Origin: Triglochin maritima
Lineage: Eukaryota; Streptophyta; Magnoliopsida; Alismatales; Juncaginaceae
Length of the DNA stretch: 64,000 nucleotides
Assembly (NCBI GenBank): GCA_963682175.1
Contig: OY821784.1
Coordinates: forward strand, 34,453,621 to 34,517,620
Direction of reading: 5' to 3'
Part shown: in pieces, positions 1 through 11,639 of the stretch
How positions within the stretch are numbered: position 1 is the first letter of the stretch
How the letters are laid out: each line of letters opens with the position of its first letter
Position numbers and translations under genes: made by a program
The notes under the pieces: model-generated
Seen by the model: the letters and a program-made list of their open reading frames with translations, nothing else
Database searches by the model: none
What the model was told of the DNA's origin: nothing

Positions 1-1206
1 ATACATCATTTGGAGGTAGATTTTGAAAAAATTAAAAAATTAATAAAAAATTCTAAACAATTAAAAACTTATTTTAAAAAATAATAATTAAAAAAGATTA
101 TAAATCATTTAAAAAACAAACACAAAAGCAAAAATAAAAAAATAAAATAAAACCAGCGACTAACCTGGTCGACGGACGACCGGGTCGTCCCTCATTTTGC
201 CAGGTCGGTCGTCGAGTGGCGACCTCCACTAGGTCGGTCTTCGCCGGATGACCGCCCATAGTGGATGGTGTAAATGCATAGACACTTCGGTCTATAAAAG
301 CAGAACCACCATTTAATTTAATCTACAAATTAATTTAATCTACAAAATCTCATGTCTCTGCTACTTGGGAGAACTTCTTGTTCACAACTTGAGGTTGTTC
401 AGGTTTGGGGTTTGGCCCGTTAATAATAATTTTTCGTATTTTTTCGTGTGGTTTAATGTTGATTATCAAGCATGTTATTGAGTCGAGCCGCTCACAAGCA
501 ATGGACGAGCAGAGCACGAGCAGAATTTTCGGCTCGACTCCGCTATTGAGCAAGCGGCAAGCACATCAAATTGTTATCGAGCTGAGCTCGAGCATGCTTG
601 GCTTGCTCGATAACATATCATTTACACTCCTAATTGCAAGTTGACAAATAAGAGTTAATAATCAAGGTTAGCAGGAAGCTTAATGGATATTCATTCGAGT
701 AGATTCACTCTTGAGGTTTATAGCGGTAGAATATTTAATGGGTAAATTACATTTATAACACTGATGTTTGCCATTTTATTACTTTAAACCCTTACACTTT
801 CAACTTTCAAGAACAAAAGGAAACCCTAACACATTCAAACGTAAAATTGACTCCCACCCCAAATATCACAAGTTCACAACCATCATGTGATGTTAGATGT
901 TAAAAATTAATTGTTTTGTTAATATGTTAAACAATATATCATCACAGACACGAACTCCTTAATTACCGCGAATAAACAACAACAAACTCGCAATTCGTTT
1001 CTTGAAAAGCACTCAATAAAGTACATCAAGAACACAATATCGCAAAGCTTCAAACAGAATCATAATTCCATAAATTTGAACAAAACAAATACAATTACAA
1101 CATTAATAATTACAAGGACTAGTATAGGTCTACAGCTGTACCTTAACCAACAAGAAAAAGCGCACAAATCGTGCTCAAACACAATTTCAATCCACAACGG
1201 TTCAAA
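1..1206. other. AT-rich intergenic sequence, no gene seen
   Basis: No reading frame here resembles a known protein. Around 150-260 there is a GC-rich patch with repeated GGTCG/CGACC words, and around 480-620 a cluster of GCTCGAGC/GAGCTCG-like words in both orientations. Both look like decayed repeat sequence. I see nothing else that can be supported. Confidence 0.5.
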
Positions 1207-1284
1207 TTATGGGGCCGAAAAGACGAGGACATCGTCGATCAACTCGGCATCGAAGCACTTCGAGGGCGCATCGTAGCAGCTGAT

Positions 1285-1520
1285 TGATGAAATTGGTAAT
1301 GTTTTTGTATTATTTCTCTTCCTCAATTGTGTTACAAATGCATGATTATATATGAGGTTTATAAAGAGACGTTGGAGAGATTCGATTAGTTGTCTATTAC
1401 AATAATATGCATGGAAGGAATGTAATCTAGATTGAGTTTCATTTTGATGAATGTAGCCGTTGCAAGGTTTCCTTAGGCTGTGATGACCGTTGAGTGTCTG
1501 AGCCAACATATATTTCAACA
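1285..1520 (-). repeat. 3' LTR of the copia element
   Basis: A 236-bp direct repeat of 5928-6163 that starts TG and ends CA when read on the minus strand. It differs from the 5' LTR by eight substitutions and no indel. In the element's orientation it follows the polypurine tract directly. Confidence 0.95.
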
Positions 1521-3319
1521 CTCCCCCTCAAGTTGAGTCCGGAAGAGATTGAAGGACCCCAACTTGTGAAGAATATTATGGAACTGTTTCTGGTCGAGTG
1601 ACTTGGTGAAGATATCAGCGAGTTGGTTTTTGCTCTGGACATAAGGAACATTGATTTCTTTGGCTTGAATTTTTTCCCTAATGAAATGACAGTCTACTTC
1701 TATATGTTTGGTCCGTTCGTGAAAGACCGGATTGGAGGCGATGTGTCGAGCAACATGATTGTCACAGTGCATTAGCATGGGCTCTTTGTAAGGAACTTTC
1801 ATTTCGTCGAGAAGTTGTTTAAGCCAGATTAGCTCACTAGTAGTGGATGCCATGACTCGATATTTAGCTTCAGCACTAGATCTTACGACAACATTTTGTT
1901 TTTTGTTTCTCCATGTGACCAGGTTTCCACCCAGAAAGGTACAGAACCCTGTTGTGGACTTTCTATCGAAGTTGCCAGCCCAATTTGCATCAGAGTAACC
2001 AACTATTGAGTTAGAGTTGTTTTGTTTCATCCATATCCCTTGTCCTGGCGTTTTTTTAAGTACCTAAGGATCCTATCTATGATGTCAAGGTGATGAGTGT
2101 GGGGAGCATGTATGAACTGACTTATTATGCTAACGGCGTAAGTTATGTCAGGTCTGGTAACAGTGAGGTAGATGAGTTTTCCTACTAATCGTTGGTATTG
2201 TCCTATGTCATGGAGAGGTTCCCCATCGGTGGGTCCAACCTTTCGATTGGTCTCAATGGGAGTGTGGGCAGGTTTAGACCCTAATTTGCCCGTTTCTTTA
2301 AGGAGATCTAGAACATACTTTCTTTGGGATAGGAATAAGTCTTTCTTATAGTGAGCAATTTCAATGTCTAAAAAATATTTCAAGATTCCTAGATCTTTAA
2401 TGTCAAACTTGATTTTTAGGTAAGATTTTACACAGTTAATCTCAACATTGTTATTTCCAGTGATTATGATGTCATCTACATAAACTAGGACAATAGTGAT
2501 AAATGTGTTAGAATGCTTGATAAACAAGGATGCATCAGCGGAACATTTGGTAAAATCGAAATGGAGAAGAGAGTGACTGAGTTTTGCGTACCATGCTCTG
2601 TGAGACTGTTTCAATCCGTAAATTGATCTGTGGAGTTTGCATACCTGATTTTGAAGGGAATTGTACCCTGGAGGGGGGGTCACGTAGACTTCCTCTTCCA
2701 GAGCACCTTGGAGGAAGGCATTTCGTACATCCATTTGATAGAGATCCCATCCATAATTAACAACAATAGAGAGAATGACTCTTACAGTGTTCATTTTAGT
2801 TACAGGGGCAAACGTTTCTAAGTAATCAAGTCCATAGGTTTGGGTATAGCCTTTAGCAACTAGTCTAGCCTTATATCGGTCAATGGAGCCGCTACTATTG
2901 TACTTAATTTTGTATATCTATTTACATCCTACAGGTTTGATTCCAGGTTTCGAGGGGACCATAGTCCAAGTTTGGTTTTTTTCTAATGCTTCTAGTTCGT
3001 TTTTCATTGCTTTTACCCAATTTGGGTCTCTAAGGGCTTCGTGGTAGGAAGTAGGTTCATTGTTTTTATCAATTATATTAAAAAAGGAACAATAAGATGG
3101 TGTTATGGTACTGTAGGAGATGTAATCCTGGATAGGGTGAGTGGTGTTGTAGGTGATAAAATCTTCCAGGTGAGTTGGAGTCCGAGTGGGTCGTGTAGAT
3201 CTTCTAGTGGGAGCCCTATCATGATTGTCATTTTGCGTATGTTCGATACTTGTAACCTGTTCGTCTCCCCCGTCCTGAGGAAGAAGATTTTCCTCAAGAG
3301 AAGGAGAAAAATCAACCAT
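1515..3319 (-). pseudogene. copia reverse transcriptase and RNase H region
   Basis: Three minus-strand frames carry the C-terminal part of copia Pol. Frame 3319-2918 has the RT N-terminus (EALRDPNWVKAMKNELEAL, QTWTMVP). Frame 2794-2027 has the RT core (YQMDVRNAFLQGAL, YGLKQS, catalytic YVDDII) and continues to LVGKLIYLTVTRPDITYAV. Frame 2030-1515 is the RNase H domain (GYSDANWAG, SSAEAKYR, then the HERTKHIEVDCHF and QLADIFTKSL blocks). The catalytic YVDD is intact, but a stop after GCK near 2918 and a frame change at about 2030 break the polyprotein, so this is a relic. Confidence 0.9.
1521..1531 (-). other. Polypurine tract of the copia element
   Basis: On the minus strand the bases just upstream of the 3' LTR read TTGAGGGGGAG, a standard plus-strand primer site for reverse transcription. 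It lies exactly at the LTR edge. Confidence 0.85.
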
Positions 3320-3516
3320 GTCACTGGTAGGGACAAGAGGTGTCTCGCCTGAGGGGTTAGAGTGAAAGGATTTAAAGTATGATTCATTCTCGAAAAAGGA
3401 GACACCACGAGAAATGTAAAGTTTGCAAATTACCGGGTTATAACATTTGTATCATTTCTTGTGAAAGGAGTACCCAAAAAAACAGTTTTGACACAGAGAG
3501 AATCCAATTTATCACT

Positions 3517-4596
3517 TCATTTTTTGTGAACATAGCAAGTGCAACCAAAAATTTTAAGATGGTCAATGCTCATGCGTCTATTATTAAGAATTTCTAGAGG
3601 TTGTTTATTTGGAATAATAGGACTAGGAAGACGATTAATCAAATAAACCGCAGTTAAAATAACTTCAGACCAAAAAATCTTGGGTACCTGATTTTGAAAT
3701 AGCAAGGCTCGAGTAACATTCAAAAGATGGTGGTTTTTTTCTTTCAGAAATACCATTTTGTTCGGGTGTGTTAATGCAGGTAGTTTGATGCAAGATGCCT
3801 TTGTTTTTCAAAAAAAATTGAAATATGTTACTGGTGATTTCAGATCGAAGAATTTTAATCCTAGCATCATACATATTTTCCGAAAACAACATACTCACAA
3901 AAAGCAGAAAAAAACATCAGATTTAGATTTTAGCAAGTATAACCAAGTGGTGCGAGAAAATTCATCGATAAAAGTAACAAAATACTTAAAATCATTATAA
4001 GATTAGACTGGGGCAAGTCCTCATATGTCAGAATGTACCATTTCCAGAGGCTTCTTTGTCTGAGTCATTGACAAATTGAAGGGCAACCTGGTATGTTTAG
4101 CTAGGCGGCATGTCTCACAACATAGATCAATATTTAAATTTAAACTAGGCAATAATTGTTTCAAAACAGGAGATGATGGGTGCCCCATGCGTTTGTGCCA
4201 AATATTTGGCATTGGAGAAAGCACATTATTAGGAACTAAACAAATATTTGAGTCTAGAACATATAATCCATTAACAAGCGAGTCTCTACCAATCATCTTT
4301 CCTGACGTTCGGTCCTGAAATAGTACATCAAAAGGTGTAAAAATCACATTGCAATTTGAATTTCTAGTGATCCGTGATACAGATAGAAGATTTGTTGTGA
4401 ATTCTGGGATATATAAAACGTTTTCAGTGGTTTGGTTTAGCAATTGAGATTCTCTTATTCCATTAATTCTGACTTGATTTCCATTTGCAGCAGTGACAAA
4501 CTTATTCATATTGGGATCGTAATAAATATTACTTAATAGAGTTTTGTTACCAGTCATGTGGTCAGTAGCTCTGGTGTCGATAATCCATGAATTCAT
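3517..4596 (-). pseudogene. copia protease and integrase region
   Basis: Frame 4596-4021 begins with the aspartic protease. Its active-site motif reads DTRATDHM, where the family has D-S/T-G, so the glycine after the catalytic Asp-Thr is replaced. It then has the pre-integrase zinc motif WHKRMGHP..C..C. Just after HSDI at 4021 in-frame stops appear within the integrase core. The integrase continues in fragments to about 3898-3665 (NTPEQNGISERK) and 3756-3517 (ARALLFQ-like, YLINRLPS, FGCTCYVH). With the altered protease and several nonsense changes the product would be inactive. Confidence 0.88.
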
Positions 4597-4698
4597 GAAA
4601 TTAGCAAGATTAGCAATGGAATTAAGAGGGCTAATACCTGATCTATTACCTGAGTGATTCTGATTGTCCCGAAATCTGAAGAAGGCTGTTGAGGTGGG

Positions 4699-5750
4699 CT
4701 AACACATGGTTGAGCTCCTGTTGGACCCATGTAGTCCACGATCAGCTGGGGTACGCGCCTCTGCACACACACTCGTACTCGGATCCAGAGCTGCCCGCTC
4801 ACTGTTGTTGTTTCGGAGGTCGGTACGTGGGTGACTCATTGGACTCGACCCGATCTGCCCCCATTTTTGGTATTCTCCTGCAAAGTTAGGGTTAGGGCTT
4901 TGGTCTGGTTTTCCGCCGCCGCTTGGTCCTCTGCTATCGCCCCCTTTTCCGCCGCTTCCATCCTTGGGTGGCCGGAGGTGTGGGTAGAGAAACCAACAAC
5001 GATCGCGGTTGTGGCCTTGTTTCTTGCAGTTGTCGCAGTGCTCATCTCTCCTTCTCCCGAACTGCCCTCTATTTTTTGTGTTTTGGTTTTGATGGTTTGT
5101 AGCGGCAAATGCTTGGTTTTCTTTTTCTGTGTTTTGGTGCATGCCTTGCCTTCGGGTTTTTTTTCTCGTTGTGTCATTGCTATGATCTGACTGAGGGGCG
5201 GAAGCTCCGATGAGGATAGAATCTGCGACCTTAGGGTCTCGTAGCTAGGGTCGAGTCCCACGAGGAAGTGGTAGATTCGACCTTGCTCGACTCTGTTCTG
5301 GATGACCTTAGGGTCAGTGGTTGGTGGCTCGTAGATTCTGAGCTCGTCCCACCGACCTTTGAGTGCGCCGAGGTATTCGGTGATGGATTTTTGCCCTTGT
5401 CTCGTTTGTGCGAGTTCTTGTTTTATTTTGAAGACGTGGGCAAAATTCTGTTGCTTTCCATATAAGTTATGGGTTTCATCCCACAACTCTTTTGCTGAGT
5501 TTGAGTAGAGGAAGAGATCAACGATCGGTGGATGCATGGAGTTTAATATCCATGTCATCACCAAATGGTTCGTCGTTTTCCATTCTGCTACCTTGGTGCT
5601 GTCGGTTGGTTTGTTTGTATCTCCGGTGATATGGCCAAGTTTGCCCTTTCCACTGAGGGACAGGGTGACAGATCGCGCCCATAATAGATAGTTGGTGTCG
5701 TTGAGCAATTGGGTGGTCAGTCTTTGCAGCGTTGCTGCTTCTGAGGCCAT
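4699..5750 (-). pseudogene. copia Gag (UBN2-type) with CCHC zinc knuckle
   Basis: The likely start is the Met at 5750 (MASEAATLQRL). The region has the features of plant copia Gag: NYLLWARSV near the N-terminus, a central ELWDETHNLYG-like block and the SITEYLGALKGRWDEL segment. A frame change between about 5140 and 4836 moves the reading into frame 5142-4699, which holds a nucleocapsid knuckle CDNCKKQGHNRDRC (CX2CX4HX4C). It forms the coat around element RNA in the family. The frameshift makes it a pseudogene here. Confidence 0.88.
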
Positions 5751-5915
5751 TGGAAGGATGTTGTCTTTTGACATCATCCCCCTCGTGAGATTTGGGATGC
5801 GAGTTTTGGTTTGCTTGGTTTGGTTTGTGGGGTGGGAGTCGATGAAGATTTTTGGGTGATTTCTGAGGTGAGGATCGCCGGTGATGAACGCCCGTTTCTG
5901 AGACGTTTCAGAGAT

Positions 5916-5927
5916 GCTCCGATACCA
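5916..5927 (-). other. Primer binding site of the copia element
   Basis: Directly inside the 5' LTR the minus strand reads TGGTATCGGAGC, which matches the usual plant initiator-Met tRNA primer site TGGTATCAGAGC with one mismatch. Confidence 0.9.
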
Positions 5928-6163
5928 TGATGAAATTGGTAATGTTTTTGTATTATTTCTCTTACTCAATTGTGTTACAAATGCATGATTATATATGAGG
6001 TTTATAAAGAGACGTTGGAGAGATTTGATTAGTTGCCTATTACAATAATATGCATGGAAGGAATGTAATCTAGATTGAGTTTCCTTTTGATGAATGTAGT
6101 CGTTGTAAGGTTTCCTTAGGCTGTGATGACCATTGAGTGTCTGAGCCACCATATATTTCAACA
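5928..6163 (-). repeat. 5' LTR of the copia element
   Basis: A 236-bp direct repeat of 1285-1520, read on the minus strand as TGTTGAAATA to TTTCATCA. It is followed at once by the primer binding site. Confidence 0.95.
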
Positions 6164-6541
6164 CTGACTTGGCTTCTGACGTCGACGAAGACTTGGGTGT
6201 GAACTCCAGTGCAGCCTTCTTTGGCAGCCTGATGGGCGTAATCAGAAAGCCTAGACGAAACATGATCCACAACGAAAAGAAAGCTACCTTCATCCTCTTG
6301 GAGGCCCATCGCACATGAGGCCTCAGAAACTCGAGCCCTGATGATCTCCTTGGATAGGATAGGGAGGAGCATTTCGGAGACGCCGCGGTCGAAGAAGAAT
6401 GTGGTCAAGTGGAGTGGTCGGTTGAGGGAATCTTGAAGTAGAGAGTGATGGAGGCTTCAGATGTGCCTCTGGTTTTCCACAAAGACATGTTGATGCCATT
6501 GTCTGCTGAATGTTGGCTTTGTGATCTCATGGTTGCTCTTT

Positions 6542-9375
6542 AAAATTATGGAACGTACTAATCAAAATATATCGGGTTATGGAATAAGTTTGTGATGTCT
6601 GTGATGGTATTTATAGATGGAAGTTTGTAGCTAATTTGGCGGGAAACGGACTCGTACTTGCCAATCAAAGAACCTTCCGTTATGGTATCTTGTGATTTTT
6701 GAGATCTAATTAAAGATTCAATAATGATGGTTTCATTAAAAAATGACCGTGGTAGACATATGGAAATATGAGTAGGTGTTGTTCTATAATTAGAAGAAAA
6801 TAATTATGATGCTCGAACCCAAAAGATGAACAGACTAGTTGGAATGATTGAATAGTTCACTGCAAATCAAAGATTTCTTTTAGGCAAGAAATTGGAAAAG
6901 AATTAGATGTGCTCTGTATTGCAATGACTTAGGGTTCTGTTTTATCTCTCGTCATCTCGTGAGTAAAGAACCATTTTTCAAATGTGTTCTATAGTTTCTA
7001 TTATACCCCATTTTTGCAATTATGCTGGATTCAAGCTAATTCCAGTTGATATTGTGATTAAAGTTACCCATACCATAGCATATGAGCAGTGAGTACGAGA
7101 ATTCTTGATGATATATGCTAAAATTTCTAGAGAAGAAGATGGATTCATGATTGGAATAAAATATGCAGTATTTATGAAAAAAAAGTATCGGCTATTGCAG
7201 AACCATCAGTACGTCTAGGAATTATATATATATATATATGAAACTGTATATTTATGGTTATTTCCTTAAGGTTTAAATATTGTTTTACAGCTTTCTTTAG
7301 GGTTCAAATTTGTGAACACCCTCATTTAATAATTTGACCACATTTGTTTCAACAAATCAGTAAATCATAAAGGGTGGGGGGAATTAACGTTTGGACTAGG
7401 ATTGCCAATTTTACAGGAAACACGAAACCAATAAAGTTAGCGAATAATATGATTTGAAAAAAAGTGATTAATGAATTGGTATAATTAAAAAAATGTAGCA
7501 TGATTAATAAAAATGTCGGATACAAATTTAAGAGTCAAACACGATTAAAATGATAAAGATACAATAATACATGATAACTAATTGGGTAATTGTGTGCAAA
7601 AATACGATTACGATACAAACATATATGAGGAATATTTATGTTAATAGACTTAGCATTAACGCACCAATCCTAAATTACGTTTTATACTTTTTTAGGAAAA
7701 CAATTCCTACTAGGTAGAAATTGCATAATCAATCGTGTACCAAACAAGTATTTTTTGTGTACTAAATTGGCAATAATGGTACCATACAGGATAGTCAATG
7801 TAAAAATATCGTGTCCTAATTAACACGACATGACACATCAAGTAATTGTGTATAAACAGGTTGTGTTGTGTATACGCTTTATAAATGAATTGGATATGGG
7901 TAAGGGTCCTGAATCACGATTATTAAATGAGTCGAACACAAATTAGTATTTAAAACCTTATATATAGGATCGTATATACGACGCAATTAGTACATGCCTA
8001 GTTTAATTAAACCCATGAGAGACTTTAAAATAATATCTAAACTAAAGGAAATATATGAAGGGAAACTTGACTTTCTATGCTTCAAGTGTTTCAACTTCTG
8101 AAAAATAGCTTTCACTTTGACATTCTCTTAAAAATATGATTATGTTTCCCATTCTACCCAAAATATTCCTACCTTTTAAAAAACCAAAAAACTTTTCTTT
8201 GTCACGCATCTTCTCTTCCTCTCTCTCTCTCTTTCCATTTCTCTATCACACATCTTGTCTCCTTTTCCTTTTGACAGATATGTTGTTTGTGCATGTGTCG
8301 GAAAGTTATTTGAAGGAAGGGGGTTGTGTTGGGATTTACTCATACTCATTATGCTCATTCTGACAGATAGGTTGGGGGTTGCAAGGGGGCAGCGCCTCCT
8401 AGAAGCCAAGCACAATGTATTTTTGGAACATGATTGTTGTGCTCGATAGACTCGATTACTTTTGCACGTGAGTTCAATAACGCTCGACAATAGTTTGTTG
8501 AGTTTGTTTTAACTTAGTATTGAGTTTGTTTTGATGTGCTCGATAGAACTCAATGGAGTTCAATGTCATTTTCACTGCAACATTTTTTAGGACGTTTTAG
8601 AACATAGATAGTCAAATTTTCCTACATGAAAGTACGCTATTAATATTACTTTCAAAACCCATTAATTACCGTAGAAAATCTCCTCTTATTTATTTTATCT
8701 ACTTTACCACCCCTATCTCAATCTCTGAGACATACAAATAAGTTTGTTGTTATTCAAACCCCGGTCTTGATATCTCAAGACAAGGGATTTTTCAACTGGG
8801 CTAGTCGAGAATCTCCTCTCAGGGATAATAACGATAGAGTAGGGTGGTTGCTTCAATCCAATTGGACTGGTGATCCTAGCTTTAGAGGAATAATCTCAAA
8901 CTCCCCAATATGGATTAGACTCTCGTTTGCATAAGATTGCTAAACCAAAGGTTTTTTTTGCTTGGGAACAGTTTCAAAAGCGTGATCTTGGAGTTCTGCA
9001 CCTGAATAATTCGTATTTGCTTAGGTACACTTCTTAAAAACTGGAATTATTTTAGCACACTTTAGGCATCGTGTATTCCTTTCGTTCTTGCTTGTTATGA
9101 GTTCCTTTTGACGACTTAAGATAATTAAGAGAAGTGATTTCATTAATATGTCTCTATCCAAGCACTCAAATGAATATATTTTCAAGCCAAAAATTATCTT
9201 TGTTCCACAACATCTCTTCTACATCCCAACACAACGTTCTGGACTTTAGAGGACATCCAACAATAAATAGCATAAAATCTCGCATAGTTAAATCCTGGTG
9301 GGTTTTCTTGGGTGGTCTCATGTTGAGAGCTCCTCGATGATGGCATCCCCATCGATAATAAACGTGTATTATATT
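6542..9375. other. Intergenic sequence, no gene seen
   Basis: AT-rich sequence without a supported gene. It contains a short (TA)n run near 7225-7239 and a (TC)n run near 8217-8232. The purine/pyrimidine tract at 8217 may be an unstable microsatellite. The short open frames here have no family features. Confidence 0.5.
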
Positions 9376-9376
9376 C

Positions 9377-9497
9377 CATGCATGCATGCAAACATCACAA
9401 CGTGTATGAAAACTCTCCCACTGAAGTAACAAGTTTTCCAGATGTCCCAAAACCCCCAACACATGTCCAAACTGAATCCCACCACCCGGCGTATAAA
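9377..9497 (+). promoter_or_regulatory. Seed-type promoter of the 11S globulin gene
   Basis: A run of overlapping RY elements, CATGCATGCATGCA, lies at 9378-9390, about 170 bp before the ATG. RY motifs are bound by B3 factors (ABI3/FUS3/LEC2) in seed storage genes. Next to it are ACGTG words (9361-9366 and around 9400) resembling ABRE/bZIP sites. A TATA box, TATAAA, is at 9492-9497, about 60 bp before the start codon, giving a likely transcription start near 9525. This arrangement is typical of legumin promoters. The factor assignments are inference from the motifs. Confidence 0.8.
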
Positions 9498-9555
9498 ACC
9501 ACAACAGCCTCTCCATTAATTCCACACCATCACACCTAATTAAACCTAAGAAGCC

Positions 9556-11546
9556 ATGGCTTTAAGCCTTCCCTTTTCTATTATATGTTTTGGTCTCTTA
9601 CTCTCGACTTCTTTTGGCCAAATAGAGTACTACAGAGGCAAAGGCCAACGCCCGCATAGAGGTCAAGGCCAAGGCCAGTACGGCCAGGAATGTGCGGTCG
9701 ACAAGCTTAATGCGCTCGAGCCGACGATGCGGTTCGAGTCGGAGGCCGGTTTGACGGAGTATTGGGACAATGAGGACCAGCAGTTCCAATGCGCTGGTGT
9801 TGCGGCCGCGCGCTTCACAATCGAGCCTAGAGGACTCCTCTTGCCGTCCTACACTAGCTCGCCTAGGCTCGTCTATATTGTACAAGGTATGCATGCATGC
9901 ATCAGATATAAAAAACTAACTACTCATATATAATTAACGAAATTATAATGTTTTGTAGCATTGTTGTTTATCGATCGCAATAATGAGGTTGACTTTAATT
10001 AAGGTTGAGCTTAAATTTTAGTTTAGATCATTTGTTGGATTATTAATGGTGCCACCATATCTGATGCATTGCGTTTTGAGACAGGTTCTGGTTACGGTGG
10101 AGTTGTGATCCCCGGCTGCCCAGAAACATTCCAATCCTTCGACGAGCAATCGAGCCGCCCATTCGAACGCCGCCAGGACCAGGAGAGGCGCCGTCCTGGC
10201 AGCCCATTGGAGGAGCGCCGGAGGCCTTTCGGACGTCAGGGAGAGAAGGAAGAAGGGGATGAGCGCCGGAGGCCTTCCGGACGTCAGGGAGAAAGGGAAG
10301 AAGGGGATGAACACCAGAGAGTCCAGCGCGTCCGACAAGGCGATATCGTTGCATTGCCGGCCGGAGTTGTCAATTGGTTCTTCAACGACGGAGACAGCCC
10401 TTTGGTGGCCGTCTCAATTATGGACCTCACCAACGAAGCCAATCAACTCGACAACATTCCACGTGTAAGTAACCAAACGAGACTCTCGTCTTCAGTCAAG
10501 TGGATTTCAGTCTGAAATTATATCATCCATGCATGTAGAAATTCTTCCTTGCCGGAAGCGAAGCTGGCCAACAGGGTAGTGGACGTAAACAGGGATCACA
10601 AGACCGCGAAGCTGGCCAACAGGGTAGGTGGCAAAGCAAACAGGGAGGTGGGTCAAGGTCTGAGGAATTCCTCGGACGTAACATCCTCCAGGGTTTCGAT
10701 GCCGACATCCTCTCAGAGGCTCTGGGTATAAACCGCGAGACGACAAGGAAGATCCAAGGCGAGGAGGGGGAGCAGGAGAAGAAGGGCCACATCGTGCGGG
10801 TGGAGCGTGGCTTCAAGGTGGCAAAGCCGACACGGGAGGACATCCAGGACGAGGAAAGAAATGGAGTGGAGGAAACAATGTGCAATGCAAGACTGAGGGA
10901 GAACATTGGTGATCCTCGGAGAGCTGATGTTTATAGCAGAGAGGGTGGACATGTAACTACTCTCACAAGTTCTAAGTTGCCCATCTTGGCCTACTTGGAT
11001 CTCAGTGCTGAAAGAGGCCACCTTAAAAGGGTGGGTAACCTAACCACACTTCAAAATTAACTTTACGTTTTATATATTGCTCATGAATATTAGTTTACAT
11101 GAAATACTCATTTATTTTAATTCATATATATATTTTTGAATGTGAAGAATGCGATTTTCACTCCCCACTGGCACATAAACGCGCACAGCATTCTGTACGT
11201 CATCGAAGGAAGCGCGAGGATCCAGATTGTGAGCAACGAAGGCAACGCCGTGTTCGACGACAAATTGAGGCAGAACCAGATGGTGGTCATTCCCCAGAAC
11301 TTCGTGGTGTTGGCGCAGGCAGAGGAAGAGGACTTCAGGTGGATCTCATTCAAGACTAGTGACTATGCTCTAACAAGCCCCCTTGCAGGTAAGGGGTCGG
11401 TCTTCCGAGGCATCCCGGCCGACGTTCTGGCCAACGCCTACGACATCCCGAGGAATGAAGCTCAGAACCTCAAGGATGGGAGGAGGGAAGAGAGCCTCAT
11501 CTTGACCCCTGGGTCGGAGTCTCAGAGGTCGAGGTCGAATGAGTAG
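9556..11546 (+). CDS. 11S globulin (legumin-type) seed storage protein precursor
   Basis: Four exons: 9556-9886, 10085-10464, 10539-11030 and 11148-11546. They give 533 residues, a normal legumin length, and the intron phases keep the frame. Residues 1-21 are a hydrophobic signal peptide. Two cupin domains follow. Cys46 and Cys79 are placed as the intrachain disulfide pair of the acidic chain; Cys122 and Cys352 as the interchain pair. The Asn345-Gly346 site in NGVEETMC is where vacuolar processing enzyme cuts pro-legumin into acidic and basic chains. Exon 2 carries a hydrophilic Arg/Glu-rich insert including two tandem 16-residue repeats; exon 3 starts with a Gln/Gly-rich segment. The product should be stored as hexamers in protein storage vacuoles of the seed. 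The gene appears intact. 11S globulins are common food allergens as a family; nothing here measures that. Confidence 0.96.
10213..10308 (+). repeat. Tandem 48-bp duplication in 11S globulin exon 2
   Basis: Two adjacent 48-bp copies (10213-10260 and 10261-10308) encode [16 protein letters not shown] and [16 protein letters not shown]. The repeat keeps the frame and extends the hypervariable acidic loop of the first cupin domain, a place where legumins often vary in length. Confidence 0.9.
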
Positions 11547-11629
11547 AGTGAGTGGTGTGTAAGAATTTAGTACGTAGCAACTAAGTATGCGGGAATAAGA
11601 GCGTACGTTCATCTTCTGTACGGCTATGT

Positions 11630-11635
11630 AATAAA
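11630..11635 (+). terminator. Likely poly(A) signal of the 11S globulin gene
   Basis: AATAAA lies 84 bp after the stop codon, in a normal position for a plant near-upstream element. Confidence 0.6.
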
Positions 11636-11639
11636 ACCT

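Larger units (their letters stand above)
1285..6163 (-). mobile_element. Ty1/copia LTR retrotransposon, complete structure, degraded coding
   Basis: A 4.88-kb element on the minus strand is bounded by two 236-bp LTRs that begin TGTTGAAATA and end TTTCATCA. A tRNA-iMet-type primer binding site abuts the 5' LTR and a polypurine tract abuts the 3' LTR. The domain order is gag with a CCHC knuckle, protease, integrase, reverse transcriptase and RNase H, which is the copia order. Flanking 5-mers are CTGAT (1280-1284) and CTGAC (6164-6168), a target duplication with one change. The LTRs differ at eight of 236 sites, implying insertion on the order of one to a few million years ago under usual plant rates. 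Several frameshifts and stops mean it is non-autonomous. Confidence 0.95.
1207..6541 (-). pseudogene. Unrecognised short host ORF split by the copia insertion
   Basis: The sequence on both sides of the retrotransposon forms one reading frame on the minus strand. The upstream part runs from about 6408 to 6164. If one copy of the 5-bp target duplication is removed, the frame continues in phase through 1284 to a TAA at 1207-1209 and ends in residues LIDDVLVFSAP. This suggests a protein-coding target. Upstream of about 6408 the frame is broken: an ATG near 6530 opens a different frame, so a frameshift had probably already occurred or an intron is missed. I do not recognise the family. The conceptual protein is about 110 residues with no obvious signal or membrane segment. 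It could be a chance ORF, but exact phase continuity across the insertion argues for a real gene relic. Confidence 0.45.
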
